Shown here one piece after another: positions 15,245 to 23,187 of a stretch of DNA of 64,000 bases. The notes under the pieces are model-generated. The model did not search any database, was not told the origin of the DNA, and saw nothing but the letters and a program-made list of their open reading frames with translations. The stretch comes from Ramlibacter tataouinensis. GTDB taxonomy: Bacteria > Pseudomonadota > Gammaproteobacteria > Burkholderiales > Burkholderiaceae_C. A program made the translations under genes and the position numbers. Position 1 is the first letter of the stretch. Each line of letters opens with the position of its first letter. Location of the stretch: contig DIZF01000001.1 of the NCBI GenBank assembly GCA_002427815.1, forward strand, positions 205,293 through 269,292. The letters run 5' to 3'.

Positions 15245-15281
15245 GCCCTCCCCTCGAGGGGAGGGTCGGGGTGGGGGGAGC
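15245..15281 (-). repeat. GC-rich palindromic repeat (copy 1)
   Basis: CCCTCCCCTCGAGGGGAGGG forms a near-perfect hairpin, followed by TCGGGGTGGGGGGAG. Read on the minus strand it is CCCCCCACCCCGACCCTCCC then CTCGAGGGGAGGG. The same series lies inside the uraD-allC gene at 45176-45213. Here it fills most of the space between the pdxA-like stop and the dehydratase start, where it could also act as a transcript-stabilising stem. Confidence 0.75.
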
Positions 15282-16319
15282 CTAGTTCGGCCCATGGGTG
15301 GCCGCCCTACGGCGGCCACCCATACGCGAAGCGATGGCAAAGGCGTTGGCCATAGCCTGGACGTTCGCCTTGCCCTGGCCCGCAATGTCGTAGGCCGTGC
15401 CGTGGGCGGGGGTAGTGATAGGAACGGGCAGGCCGCCCTGCACCGTGACGCCGCGGGAGAATCCCAGCAGCTTGATCGCGATCTGGCCCTGGTCGTGGTA
15501 CATCGTGACGACCGCATCGAATTCGCCGTCGCGCGCCTTGATGAACAGCGTGTCGGCCGGAAACGGGCCCTGGGCGGGGATCCCGGCATCGTTCAGCTCG
15601 CGCACGGCCGGCGCGATGATGTCGATCTCCTCGCGCCCGCAGGTGCCGCCCTCGCCGCCGTGCGGGTTGAACGCTGCCACGGCCACGCGCGGGGCCGCGA
15701 CGCCATTGGCGCGCAGCGACTCGTGGATCAGCCGCGTGGCGGCGACGATCCGCTCGCGCGTCAGGTATGACGCGGCATCCTTCAGCGGCACATGGGACGA
15801 CACCCGGGCCGTCCACAGCGAATCGAGCGTGTTGAACTCGCAGAAATACCCGGGCACCCCGAGATACGCGGCGAAATGGTGCAACTCGTCCTCATGCTTC
15901 AGGCCGCCGAGCTTCATCGCGTACTTGTTCAGCGGCGCGAAGCAGATCGCGTCGATGTGGCCGGAGCGAGCCGCGGCCAGGCAGCGATTCAGGACGGCCA
16001 GGACCGACGCGCCACCGGCCGCTTCCGCCCGTGCGCGGTGCACTTGCGCGGGCTGCACGGTATCGACAGCCAGGAACGCGGCGCGCGAAGTGTCGCTGCG
16101 CTGGCGCACCTCGTCGAAGTCGGCAACCGGATCGCAGCCGATGCGCACGCCGGCGATGCGCTGCCCGTCTTCCCACAGCCACGCATCGCCGACCAGCACG
16201 ACGTTGGCCTGCGCCAGCGTCTCGGGGCGCGCCAGCAGGCGTGCGATCAGTTCCGGGCCGATCCCGGCAGGGTCGCCCAGGGTCAGTGCGATCACCGGTT
16301 TCTCGTTCGATTCTTTCAT
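15282..16319 (-). CDS. PdxA/PdxA2-like 4-phospho-acid NAD-dependent dehydrogenase
   Basis: 345 residues. The PdxA signature is clear: ALTLGDPAGIGPELIARLLA at the start, then the metal-binding His residues in GGLKHEDELHHFAAYLG and MYHDQGQIAIKLLGF, and VAAFNPHGGEGGTCGREEID, which is typical of PdxA. Outside B6 synthesis, PdxA2 proteins oxidise 4-phospho-threonate or erythronate and decarboxylate the product. Its place between a TTT transporter and a sugar-acid dehydratase favours a catabolic role, though the DUF1537 kinase that usually makes the phosphorylated substrate is not in this operon. ATG 16319 overlaps the tctA stop by ATGA. C-terminal RMGGRRRAATHGPN is basic and probably not conserved. 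Confidence 0.8.
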   Translation of the reverse strand: MKESNEKPVIALTLGDPAGIGPELIARLLARPETLAQANVVLVGDAWLWEDGQRIAGVRIGCDPVADFDEVRQRSDTSRAAFLAVDTVQPAQVHRARAEAAGGASVLAVLNRCLAAARSGHIDAICFAPLNKYAMKLGGLKHEDELHHFAAYLGVPGYFCEFNTLDSLWTARVSSHVPLKDAASYLTRERIVAATRLIHESLRANGVAAPRVAVAAFNPHGGEGGTCGREEIDIIAPAVRELNDAGIPAQGPFPADTLFIKARDGEFDAVVTMYHDQGQIAIKLLGFSRGVTVQGGLPVPITTPAHGTAYDIAGQGKANVQAMANAFAIASRMGGRRRAATHGPN

Positions 16320-17827
16320 GTGGACCTCATTACGGCCGGCTCGCGAAGGCGGCGGAGCAGCCGCGCCAGCAGCGGCAGCACGATCAGCAACACCGACAGG
16401 ACCATCAGGGTGGCCGAGATCGGCGAGCTCCAGAAGATCGACAGGTCGCCGCGCGACAGCAGCAGCGACTGGCGGAACGCCTCCTCGGACCGGTCGCCGA
16501 GCACCATCGCCAGCACCATCGGCGCGATCGGGTAGTCGAGCTTCTTGAAGAAGTAGCCGAGCACGCCGAAGACCAGCATCAGCCCGACGTCGGAGACCGC
16601 GTTGTTGACGGTGTAGGCGCCGATCACGCACACAACGATGATCACCGGCGCGATGATCGAGAACGGGATGCGCAGGATCGCCGCAAACAGCGGCACGGTG
16701 GCGAGCACGACGATCAGGCTGACGACGTTGCCCAGGTACATGCTGGCGATCAGTCCCCAGACGAAGTCCTTCTGCTCGATGAACAGCATCGGGCCCGGCC
16801 GCAAGCCCCAGATCATCAATCCGCCGAGCATCACCGCGGCCGTCGCCGAGCCCGGGATGCCCAGCGCCAGCATCGGCAACAGCGCGCTGGTGCCGGCGGC
16901 GTGGTCGGCGGTCTCGGGCGCGATCACGCCTTCCATCACGCCGGTGCCGAACTTGTCACCGTTGCGGGACATCTTCTTGGCGATGCCGTAGCTCATGAAC
17001 GATGCCGCCGTGGGGCCGCCGGGCGTCACGCCCATCCACCAGCCGATCACCATGCTGCGCAGCAGCGTCACCCAGTAGCGCGGCAGCTTCTTCCAGGTCT
17101 GGAACACGACCTTCAGGTTCAGCTTGGATGCCAGGCCATTGAACGCCAGGTCTTCCTCCATCGTGGCGAGGATCTCGCCGATGCCGAACAGGCCGATCAC
17201 GGCCACCAGGAAGCTGATGCCGCGCAGGAGCTGCGGCACGTCGTAGGTCAGCCGCAGGTTGCCCGACACCGTGTCCATGCCGACCGCCGCGCAGCCGAGC
17301 CCCAGCAGCAGCGAACCGAGCGACTTGACCGGCGACTGCCGCCCCATTCCGATGAAGCTGCTGAAGGTCAGGAGGTAGACGCCGAAGAACTCCGGCGGCG
17401 AGAAACGCATCGCGAAGTCGGCGACCCAGCCCGACAGAAAGGTGATGACCAGCACGCCCGACAGCGCGCCGAAGAATGCGGAGGTGAACGCGGCCGTCAG
17501 CGCCTCGCCGGCGTGCCCCTGCTTGGCCATCGGGTAGCCGTCGAACGTGGTCGCGACCGACGAAGGTTCGCCGGGAATGTTGAACAGGATCGACGTCGTC
17601 GAGCCGCCGAAGAGGGCCCCCCAGTACATGCAGGACAGCAGGATGATCGCCGAGACCGGCGGCATCGAGAAGGTCAGCGGCAGCAGCAGCGTCACGCCGT
17701 TGGGCGCGCCCAGGCCCGGCAGCACCCCCACAAGGATGCCCAGCAACACGCCGACCACCATCAGCAGCAGGTGGTATGGCGTGAGAGCCACGGCAAAGCC
17801 GTGCAGCAGTGCGTGAAACGATTCCAT
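16316..17827 (-). CDS. tctA: Tripartite tricarboxylate transporter large permease TctA
   Basis: 503 residues, about 12 membrane helices. GILVGVLPGLGAPNGVTLLL contains the TctA signature (G-x-x-x-G-x-x-P-G-L-G), repeated in the second half as ALGIPGSATAAVMLGGLMIW. MYWGALFGGSTTSILFNIPG and DGYPMAKQGHAGEALTAAF follow as usual. It is the channel-forming subunit that works with TctB and periplasmic TctC to import a carboxylate. Start ATG 17827; a nine-base gap separates it from tctB. It overlaps the pdxA-like start, indicating translational coupling. Confidence 0.92.
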   Translation of the reverse strand: MESFHALLHGFAVALTPYHLLLMVVGVLLGILVGVLPGLGAPNGVTLLLPLTFSMPPVSAIILLSCMYWGALFGGSTTSILFNIPGEPSSVATTFDGYPMAKQGHAGEALTAAFTSAFFGALSGVLVITFLSGWVADFAMRFSPPEFFGVYLLTFSSFIGMGRQSPVKSLGSLLLGLGCAAVGMDTVSGNLRLTYDVPQLLRGISFLVAVIGLFGIGEILATMEEDLAFNGLASKLNLKVVFQTWKKLPRYWVTLLRSMVIGWWMGVTPGGPTAASFMSYGIAKKMSRNGDKFGTGVMEGVIAPETADHAAGTSALLPMLALGIPGSATAAVMLGGLMIWGLRPGPMLFIEQKDFVWGLIASMYLGNVVSLIVVLATVPLFAAILRIPFSIIAPVIIVVCVIGAYTVNNAVSDVGLMLVFGVLGYFFKKLDYPIAPMVLAMVLGDRSEEAFRQSLLLSRGDLSIFWSSPISATLMVLSVLLIVLPLLARLLRRLREPAVMRST

Positions 17828-17836
17828 CGCCCGCCC

Positions 17837-18388
17837 TCAGCTGCGCAGGATGTCAAGAAGCCAGTCGAGGACCGGCCCCTTGTACAGATCCACCTGGAAC
17901 CACACCTCGAGCAACAGGTAGAACGCCGCGCAGACGGCGATCCCGGTCGGCAGCGCCCGCCAGCGATACCCGCCGTGCCACCACATGAAGCCGGCGATGA
18001 ACAGTGCCGACGTGATGTAGAGCCCCAGCCACGGCACCGCGCCTACGTACGCCACCATCGGCAGGAAGACCTGCAGCAACGGCTTGAGGCGGTCGCGCCG
18101 CAGGTAGATCTCGCGCTGGGCCGGATGCCGGCGGTCGCGCAACGCCATGGCAACGGCCACGCCCGACTGGATCACGCCGACGGCGACGAGCAGCCAGCCG
18201 ATGCGCAGCGGGAAGTAACCCGATTCGGGGCCGGTGGGGGTCCAGCCGACCCCCTGTTCCAGGCTGCCGTTGATGACCAGCGCGCCCGCGACGATGAACA
18301 CCAGCGCCACGCCGAGTTCGGCGGTCCACAGCGCGAACCCGGCCGGGCGGTGCGGCGCGGCTGTCTGCACCGACGGCTGTACCGTCAT
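17837..18388 (-). CDS. tctB: Tripartite tricarboxylate transporter small permease TctB
   Basis: 183 residues with four hydrophobic helices: LGVALVFIVAGALVINGS, YFPLRIGWLLVAVGVIQSGV, VFLPMVAYVGAVPWLGLYIT, and TGIAVCAAFYLLLEVWFQV. The order, the G-P-x-x-x-G-x-F-P segment between helices 1 and 2, and the position between tctC and tctA identify the small membrane subunit. ATG 18388 overlaps the tctC stop by ATGA. Confidence 0.88.
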   Translation of the reverse strand: MTVQPSVQTAAPHRPAGFALWTAELGVALVFIVAGALVINGSLEQGVGWTPTGPESGYFPLRIGWLLVAVGVIQSGVAVAMALRDRRHPAQREIYLRRDRLKPLLQVFLPMVAYVGAVPWLGLYITSALFIAGFMWWHGGYRWRALPTGIAVCAAFYLLLEVWFQVDLYKGPVLDWLLDILRS

Positions 18389-19398
18389 TTGAGCAGCCAG
18401 CCGGCGTAGGCGAAGATCGCCTTCTGGCGCTCGGTGTCCTCGGCGATGAACTTCGCGACGGTCTCGCCGGTGCCAAACGTGCCGTTCAGCGCGTTCTTCG
18501 TCAGGAAGTCCTGCCATTCCGGTGTCTGCGAGACTTTCCTGAACACCTCGGTGTAGAAGGCCACCTGGTCGGGCTTGACCGCCGAGGACATGTAGATCAC
18601 GCGCGGCATCTGGTACTGGTCGATCGCCAGGCCCTTTTCCTTGCAGGTCGGGATGTCGTTCCACGACAGCGTCGTCGTGACCTTGTCCTTGTACTTCATC
18701 CGCTCCTTCGCAAACACGCACAGCGCCTTGACCTGGCCGGCACGCCACTGCGAGATGTTCTCGTTCGGATTGTTGACGTTGGAGCTGATGTGCTTGCCCG
18801 CCAGCTGCGTGGCCGCCTCACCGCCGCTCTTGAACGGAACGTACGCGAGCTTGCTGCCGTAGGTCTTGTTGATCAACTCGTTGAGCGTCTGGTCGGTGTC
18901 CTTGGACTGCGAGCCGCCCATGATGTACTTGGCCGGGTCGGCCTTGACCGCGTCGAGATAGGCCGTCGGGGTGTCGAACGGTGAATCGGCCGGCACCCAG
19001 ATGAGGAATTCGTCGAGCGCCATCATGGCCACGGGCTTGAGCTGCGAGTATTGGTAGGGCACCTTCAGCACCAGCGGCAGCAGGTACGCGTTGTTCGTGC
19101 CGAACACAACCTTGTGCGGATCGCCCGCCGCGGCGGCCACGTCCAGGAAGCCCTCGGCCCCGGCGCCGCCGGACTTGTTCGTGACGATGATCGACTGGTC
19201 CATCAGCTTGTGCTTGACGATGATCGACTGCACCAGTCTCGCGAACTGGTCGGTGCCGCCGCCGGCGCCGGACGGCACGACGAACTCGACGGGCTTGGTC
19301 GGTTTCCAGTCCGCCGCCGACGCGGCGGCAGGCAACAGCAGCGCCGCCGCGACGGCGGCCGCGATTGCGTGAATCGTGGGGTTCCTGGGCGTGTTCAT
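18385..19398 (-). CDS. tctC: Tripartite tricarboxylate transporter substrate-binding protein TctC (2)
   Basis: 337 residues with a Sec signal peptide cut after LPAAASAA. WKPTKPVEFVVPSGAGGGTD is the opening of the binding domain and replaces the more common P-Y-P-P-G-G of orphan Bug proteins, fitting a dedicated ligand. The domain goes on with IIVTNKSGGAGAEGFLDVAA and KYIMGGSQSKDTDQTLNELI. It is encoded just before tctB and tctA, so it is the cognate receptor of this TTT. The neighbouring catabolic genes suggest the ligand is an acid sugar or tetronate-type carboxylate. Confidence 0.9.
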   Translation of the reverse strand: MNTPRNPTIHAIAAAVAAALLLPAAASAADWKPTKPVEFVVPSGAGGGTDQFARLVQSIIVKHKLMDQSIIVTNKSGGAGAEGFLDVAAAAGDPHKVVFGTNNAYLLPLVLKVPYQYSQLKPVAMMALDEFLIWVPADSPFDTPTAYLDAVKADPAKYIMGGSQSKDTDQTLNELINKTYGSKLAYVPFKSGGEAATQLAGKHISSNVNNPNENISQWRAGQVKALCVFAKERMKYKDKVTTTLSWNDIPTCKEKGLAIDQYQMPRVIYMSSAVKPDQVAFYTEVFRKVSQTPEWQDFLTKNALNGTFGTGETVAKFIAEDTERQKAIFAYAGWLLK

Positions 19399-19458
19399 AT
19401 CTGCTCCTTCTGTGTGGTTGTGGGAAATCGCGATGACCGTGGCGGGATGGTTGCGTGA

Positions 19459-20835
19459 TCAGGTGGTCCCGAAGGACTGCTGCATGGGCGTCCAGGCGCG
19501 TGCGAGCGCCGAGCCTTCGAGCGCCAGCGCCGCGGCCGGAACGTCGCTGCCGCAGGCCACGTCGTACAGCAGCCGCTTGTTCGCCGCCAGGTAGTACGGC
19601 GCCGCGCCCAGCGCCTGCTGCGCAGGCACGAGGCGCGCCACGACGTCCTGCATCTCGTGCATGTGGCCGCCCATCGTCAGGATTTCACCGGCGCGCAGAT
19701 CGCGGGTGGCGCGGGCGACCATCAGCGCATGCGGCCGCTGCGATGGACTGCCCGACGAGCGGCCGTGCAGCACGGCGGAGTACACCGAAGTCAGGCTTTC
19801 GAGACCCATCAGATGGAAGGGCTGGTAGATGCACGCGTAGCGGCCGCTGCGGCCGACCACGTGCCCCTTCTCCTGCAGCAGCTGCCACACTGCGCGGTCG
19901 GTGCAGCGCACGATCACGAAGACGCCGCCGCCGAAGCTCGCCTCGTCAGTGCGACGCAACGGATTGAACACGTCGACCACGCCAGTGCGCGTGAGGATGC
20001 CGCCCTCTTCCACCGGAACGAACACGTCGGCCAGTTCCGACGTGCGGCACAGCGGGTAGTTCAGCGCGTCGCAGGACGGCAACAGCGCGGTCGAATTGGC
20101 CACGACGTTCATCTCGCAGTAGTCGGGCGTGGCGCTCTGCGGGAACGCGTGCAGCGCGCGGCGGCGGGCCTTGAGCGTCGAGGCCAGGTCGGTCCCGGAC
20201 GTCCACAGGTTCTCCAGCCCCGGAACGACCCGCGAGACGCCGGCGTGCGTGACGACGCCGCGATCGGGGTCGTAGATGAAGTCGTGCTCGCTGGCCTTGC
20301 CCGCGCAGACGACGTCGAAACCGAGCACTCGCGCCCACGTGACAAGGCCGATCAGTGCTGCCGGCTGGTCGCCGTCGACCGTGGTGTAGACCACGCCATG
20401 CTCGAGGGCGAGCCGGTTGAGCCAGGGGCCGACCACCGAGTCGGTCTCCTTCGTCACCATGCCGACGTGCACGCGGCGGCGCAGCGCGGCTTCGGCGATC
20501 GCCACGCTGGTCTCGGGCGCGCCGGTGGCCTCGATGACGATGTCGTGGGGCGCCTGCGCCAGCCAGTGGGCTTGCGCGACGAGCGCGACACGGCCGCCCG
20601 CGGCGCGCACTTCGGCTTCGCTGGCGCACACCCGCAACGCCTCCGGCGCAAAGCCCATCTGCAGCAGAGTGGCGTGCAGCCCTTCGACGTCGCGGTCGCA
20701 GAGCACGGAGAGCTCGACGTGTGGCGCGACCCGGCACTGCGCGATGAAGGTGCGGCCGAAGCCGCCATTGGCGCCCGTCAGCGCAATGCGGATCCGGCGG
20801 TCGCGCAGTTCGTGGAAGAGGAGTTCGTAGTTCAC
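19459..20835 (-). CDS. NAD(P)-binding SAF-domain oxidoreductase (homoserine dehydrogenase-like)
   Basis: 458 residues. An N-terminal Rossmann fold (RIALTGANGGFGRTFIAQC) is followed by IVIEATGAPETSVAIAEAAL and VHVGMVTKETDSVVGPWLNR, the homoserine-dehydrogenase-like core. A C-terminal SAF domain (ATRDLRAGEILTMGG, residues about 365-380) is the other hallmark. Such proteins occur in catabolic operons for branched or oxidised sugar acids with TTT or PdxA-like partners, where they act as dehydrogenases. The start is taken as GTG 20835, which overlaps the GntR stop in GTGA; this gives an N-terminus of normal length. Confidence 0.75.
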   Translation of the reverse strand: MNYELLFHELRDRRIRIALTGANGGFGRTFIAQCRVAPHVELSVLCDRDVEGLHATLLQMGFAPEALRVCASEAEVRAAGGRVALVAQAHWLAQAPHDIVIEATGAPETSVAIAEAALRRRVHVGMVTKETDSVVGPWLNRLALEHGVVYTTVDGDQPAALIGLVTWARVLGFDVVCAGKASEHDFIYDPDRGVVTHAGVSRVVPGLENLWTSGTDLASTLKARRRALHAFPQSATPDYCEMNVVANSTALLPSCDALNYPLCRTSELADVFVPVEEGGILTRTGVVDVFNPLRRTDEASFGGGVFVIVRCTDRAVWQLLQEKGHVVGRSGRYACIYQPFHLMGLESLTSVYSAVLHGRSSGSPSQRPHALMVARATRDLRAGEILTMGGHMHEMQDVVARLVPAQQALGAAPYYLAANKRLLYDVACGSDVPAAALALEGSALARAWTPMQQSFGTT

Positions 20836-21590
20836 GAGGGTCTGGGGCTGCGGCGCGCAGGTTTCATCACCGCCTGCGTCGTGCGGTGCACCTGATCCAG
20901 GTGGTGGCGCATCGCCGCGACCGCGGCGTCGGGAGCGCCCGTGCGCAGCGCGTCGACGATTTCCTGGTGCTGGGTGACGCTGTGCGCGATCGCGTTCTTG
21001 CGCACCAGCGCCAGGCGCCGGTACTCGAGCGCATACCCGTAGAAGTCGAACACCACGTCGGCCAGCAAGCCGTTGCCGCACGCCCGGTACAGCGTCTGGT
21101 GGAACTCCTGATCGGAAATCTGGAACCGGACGGGGTCATTCACCATCGAGCGCTGCTCATCGACCAACACCTGCAGCCGTGCCAGCTGGGCCGGCGTGAT
21201 GCGCTGCGCGGCCAGCCAGATCACCTGAACCTCCACCGCGGCGCGGGCCTCGGCTACCTCCTCCAGCGAGCGATGCTTCAGGTCACCAAGGATCCCCACC
21301 GACTCGTGCAGCGGCATCGAGCTGCGCCCGAGCACCTTCGTCCGCGCGCCATGGCTCACCTCGATCATCTTGCGCGCCTGCAGGACGCCGATCGCCGCGC
21401 GCACGGTCTCGCGCGAGACCCCGAGCGTCGTGGCCAGCTCACGCTCGGACGGCAACTCGTCGCCGGGCAGCAGCAGCCCCGAGTGGATCATGTAGGCGAG
21501 CTTGTCGCTGATCTGATCCTTGACCGTGCGCTTGACGATCGGACCCCGGTCACCCGGGATGCGTTCGATGAGCTGCAGGGGACGGGACAT
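20832..21590 (-). CDS. GntR family regulator, FCD subfamily
   Basis: 252 residues. The winged helix-turn-helix is near the N-terminus: KDQISDKLAYMIHSGLLLPG, D-E-L-P-S-E-R-E-L-A, then TLGVSRETVRAAIGVLQARK. The C-terminal FCD effector domain is all-helical with the metal or acid-binding residues in ISDQEFHQTLYRACGN, and in VTQHQEIVDAL and MRHHLDQVH. It is the first gene of the sugar-acid operon and most likely its local repressor, with a carboxylate inducer. I prefer ATG 21590, which begins MSRPLQLIERI; frame extends upstream but only through non-conserved sequence. It overlaps the next gene by GTGA. Confidence 0.85.
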   Translation of the reverse strand: MSRPLQLIERIPGDRGPIVKRTVKDQISDKLAYMIHSGLLLPGDELPSERELATTLGVSRETVRAAIGVLQARKMIEVSHGARTKVLGRSSMPLHESVGILGDLKHRSLEEVAEARAAVEVQVIWLAAQRITPAQLARLQVLVDEQRSMVNDPVRFQISDQEFHQTLYRACGNGLLADVVFDFYGYALEYRRLALVRKNAIAHSVTQHQEIVDALRTGAPDAAVAAMRHHLDQVHRTTQAVMKPARRSPRPS

Positions 21591-21605
21591 GGTGTGCTGG
21601 CCAAC

Positions 21606-21630
21606 TGGTCTGGTCAGCATACCACTTGGC
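21606..21630. promoter_or_regulatory. Putative FCD-GntR operator upstream of the sugar-acid operon
   Basis: CTGGTCTGGTCAGCATACCA, just upstream of the gntR ATG at 21590, contains TGGT-6-ACCA (21611-21624) and an adjacent ACTGGTC half site (21604-21610). FCD regulators bind TGGT/ACCA palindromes. The spacing is longer than the two bases seen at the second locus (27043-27056), so this call is tentative. Confidence 0.4.
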
Positions 21631-21829
21631 GCCACAGGCTGACATCGCAGCCCATCAGGGTTTTCACCGAGTCGCGCCACATTCGCCAGAATCCACCGCG
21701 CTCGGCTTGACTGTTGACGATCACTTCTCACTCACCTGCTGGGTCGTTTGCGACCGACCCGGACCCGTCGCCTCGGAGGGCGCGTTGCCGTTCGAACCTT
21801 GGCAGTGAGAGTGCGTGATCGCTGCCTTC

Positions 21830-21882
21830 GGCCCAAAAGCGGGCCGTAGCATCTGACCTACCGTGCGCCGGCTTTGCAGCAG
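21830..21882 (+). repeat. Dispersed repeat, copy B
   Basis: TTCGGCCCAAAAGCGGGCCG then TAGCATCTGACCTACCGTGC and GCCGGCTTTGCAGC, inside a ~420-base non-coding stretch (21591-22013). It matches the minus strand of 9690-9740. The rest of 21591-22013 holds the operator described above and no gene that I can support. Confidence 0.7.
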
Positions 21883-22013
21883 TAACCGCCGTTCATCGGT
21901 TACTGTGTTCGGCAGGATTCACCAAGATCCGTGATGCTCAATAGAGCCAATTAAGCTGACGATTGACCAGTTGCTCTGCAAAGCAGCGAATCATCACGAT
22001 CTCTGAGCTTGCA

Positions 22014-22583
22014 TCACCACAACTGTGCGGTAATGGGCGTGTCAACAAGCGGCAGTTTGGCGGCCTTCCATGCGTCCATCCCGCCGCGATACCAATAGAT
22101 TCTGGTATAGCCCAAAACCGAGAGTCTCATGGCAGTGTTCCACGACAACCAGCACTCCCAGTTCTCGCAATAGGAAACAATCGGCGTATCTTTACTCGGA
22201 GCAATTGCAGCCATTGCCTTGGCGAAATTCTTCTCGATTGCCGTGTTGAATTTTTCCGCTGCCCAGCCTGCACCGTGCAGCCAATTCGCGCTCGGAAGAG
22301 TTTGCTTCTTTGCGACGGCTACTTGAAGTGAGTCAAGGACGACAAGTCCTGGCTCTGACTTGTAGAGTTTCACAAGTTCTTGCGTTGTTATGGGCTTGCC
22401 GCCAGTCGGCGCGGCTGTTGGTGTGGCGCCATGAATTCCTGCGCCGTCACGAAAGGTCTGAGGCACGGCATGGGTCTGCCGGTACGGGGGATCGAGGCGC
22501 ACGCCTGCATTCGGGAGTGCGCATCTCACCGGAGGAGCAAGAACATCAAGCCGGCTGCAGGATATGAATAACCCGGCTGGCAA
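22014..22583 (-). CDS. Rhodanese-like domain protein, probably 5'-truncated
   Basis: The C-terminal ~135 residues form a rhodanese-like domain: GGKPITTQELVKLY, LVVLDSLQVAVAKKQTLPSA, the active-site segment IVSYCENWECWLSWNTAMRL and YTRIYWYRGGMDAWKAAKLP. C-x4-C-W-x-S-W-N resembles the C-x-x-C-W rhodanese-like proteins associated with quinoprotein (PQQ) catabolism, which are exported; here no signal peptide precedes the domain and the N-terminal part overlaps the next gene by 38 bases. I therefore think the original 5' end is lost or the true start lies downstream near 22500 (a GTG). Lower GC than neighbours. The third single-domain rhodanese in this 13-kb part of the window. Confidence 0.6.
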   Translation of the reverse strand: MPAGLFISCSRLDVLAPPVRCALPNAGVRLDPPYRQTHAVPQTFRDGAGIHGATPTAAPTGGKPITTQELVKLYKSEPGLVVLDSLQVAVAKKQTLPSANWLHGAGWAAEKFNTAIEKNFAKAMAAIAPSKDTPIVSYCENWECWLSWNTAMRLSVLGYTRIYWYRGGMDAWKAAKLPLVDTPITAQLW

Positions 22584-22845
22584 GCATTTCCTTCGTTCTT
22601 GCGCTATATGCCGCCATGTGTGGAGCTGCCGCGTGTGCCCTCAGCGCGTCCATACTCTCCCATTTCTCGATTACCAGGAACGTGTCTTCCCCGTACCTGG
22701 TTTGGGATGCCGGAGCATCGACGACGGCGCCATATTCCAAGCAGCCTGACTCGGCTTTGACCGCGGGCACGTTGGCACGGAACTCGGTCAGTATGGAGTC
22801 GCGCAAGCCCGGTTTGGCGGTGATAACAGCAACGACGTGGATCAT
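22546..22845 (-). CDS. Antibiotic biosynthesis monooxygenase (ABM) domain protein
   Basis: 99 residues with the ABM dimeric alpha/beta-barrel pattern: HVVAVITAKPGLRDSILTEF, ESGCLEYGAVVD, FLVIEKWESMDALRAHAAAP, and a final H-M-A-A-Y. This is the YgiN-like quinol monooxygenase or aldehyde-handling small family. The usual conserved His is present at the helix HAAAPHMAAY. It starts with ATG 22845 and overlaps the rhodanese frame. Substrate unknown. Confidence 0.85.
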   Translation of the reverse strand: MIHVVAVITAKPGLRDSILTEFRANVPAVKAESGCLEYGAVVDAPASQTRYGEDTFLVIEKWESMDALRAHAAAPHMAAYSARTKEMLASRVIHILQPA

Positions 22846-23187
22846 GGTTCTCTTTCATCTGATGAGGAAGACGATTTTGCACGTGCATGACCGGCAGCCC
22901 CGCGGCGGAACGTGCTGGGTCCGCTGACTGCAGCGGGCTCGGCTGCGTGAGCGTCGGCAGGAGCCGCGTGCTGAGCCACGCGAGCGTCGCTTGCGGCACC
23001 AATCGCGAACAGCGCGCGCAAGCGGGCCGCCGCGGAGGGCGCCCCGATCTCGTCGAGCCTCTGCTGCCGGCCCTCCGCGCGCCGACGCTGCTCGGTACGC
23101 CCTTGAAGTTCGGTCAGCTCTCTCGCCGAAAGCTGATCGTCTCGTGTGGGCGATGCCCTGTTGTCGCCGCCGAATGTGCTGAAGGCA
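22846..23187. other. Non-coding stretch upstream of the ABM gene
   Basis: About 340 bases, GC-rich. Several frames are open but none shows a family motif, signal peptide or start signal. It should include the promoter of the minus-strand ABM gene. No repeat or RNA seen. Confidence 0.4.

Noticed and set aside
13705..15285. A 526-codon plus-strand frame covering the dehydratase gene
   Set aside because: Antisense to a well-supported enolase-superfamily enzyme; it runs through a DUF2164 fragment in the wrong frame.
15282..16631. Longer form of the PdxA-like protein
   Set aside because: The extra N-terminal residues are the antisense-like out-of-frame reading of tctA; ATG 16319 overlaps the tctA stop and begins the family domain.
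16031..18409. A 792-codon open frame on the plus strand
   Set aside because: Antisense to pdxA-like, tctA and tctB; composition is His/Arg/Gln-rich, typical of a shadow frame.
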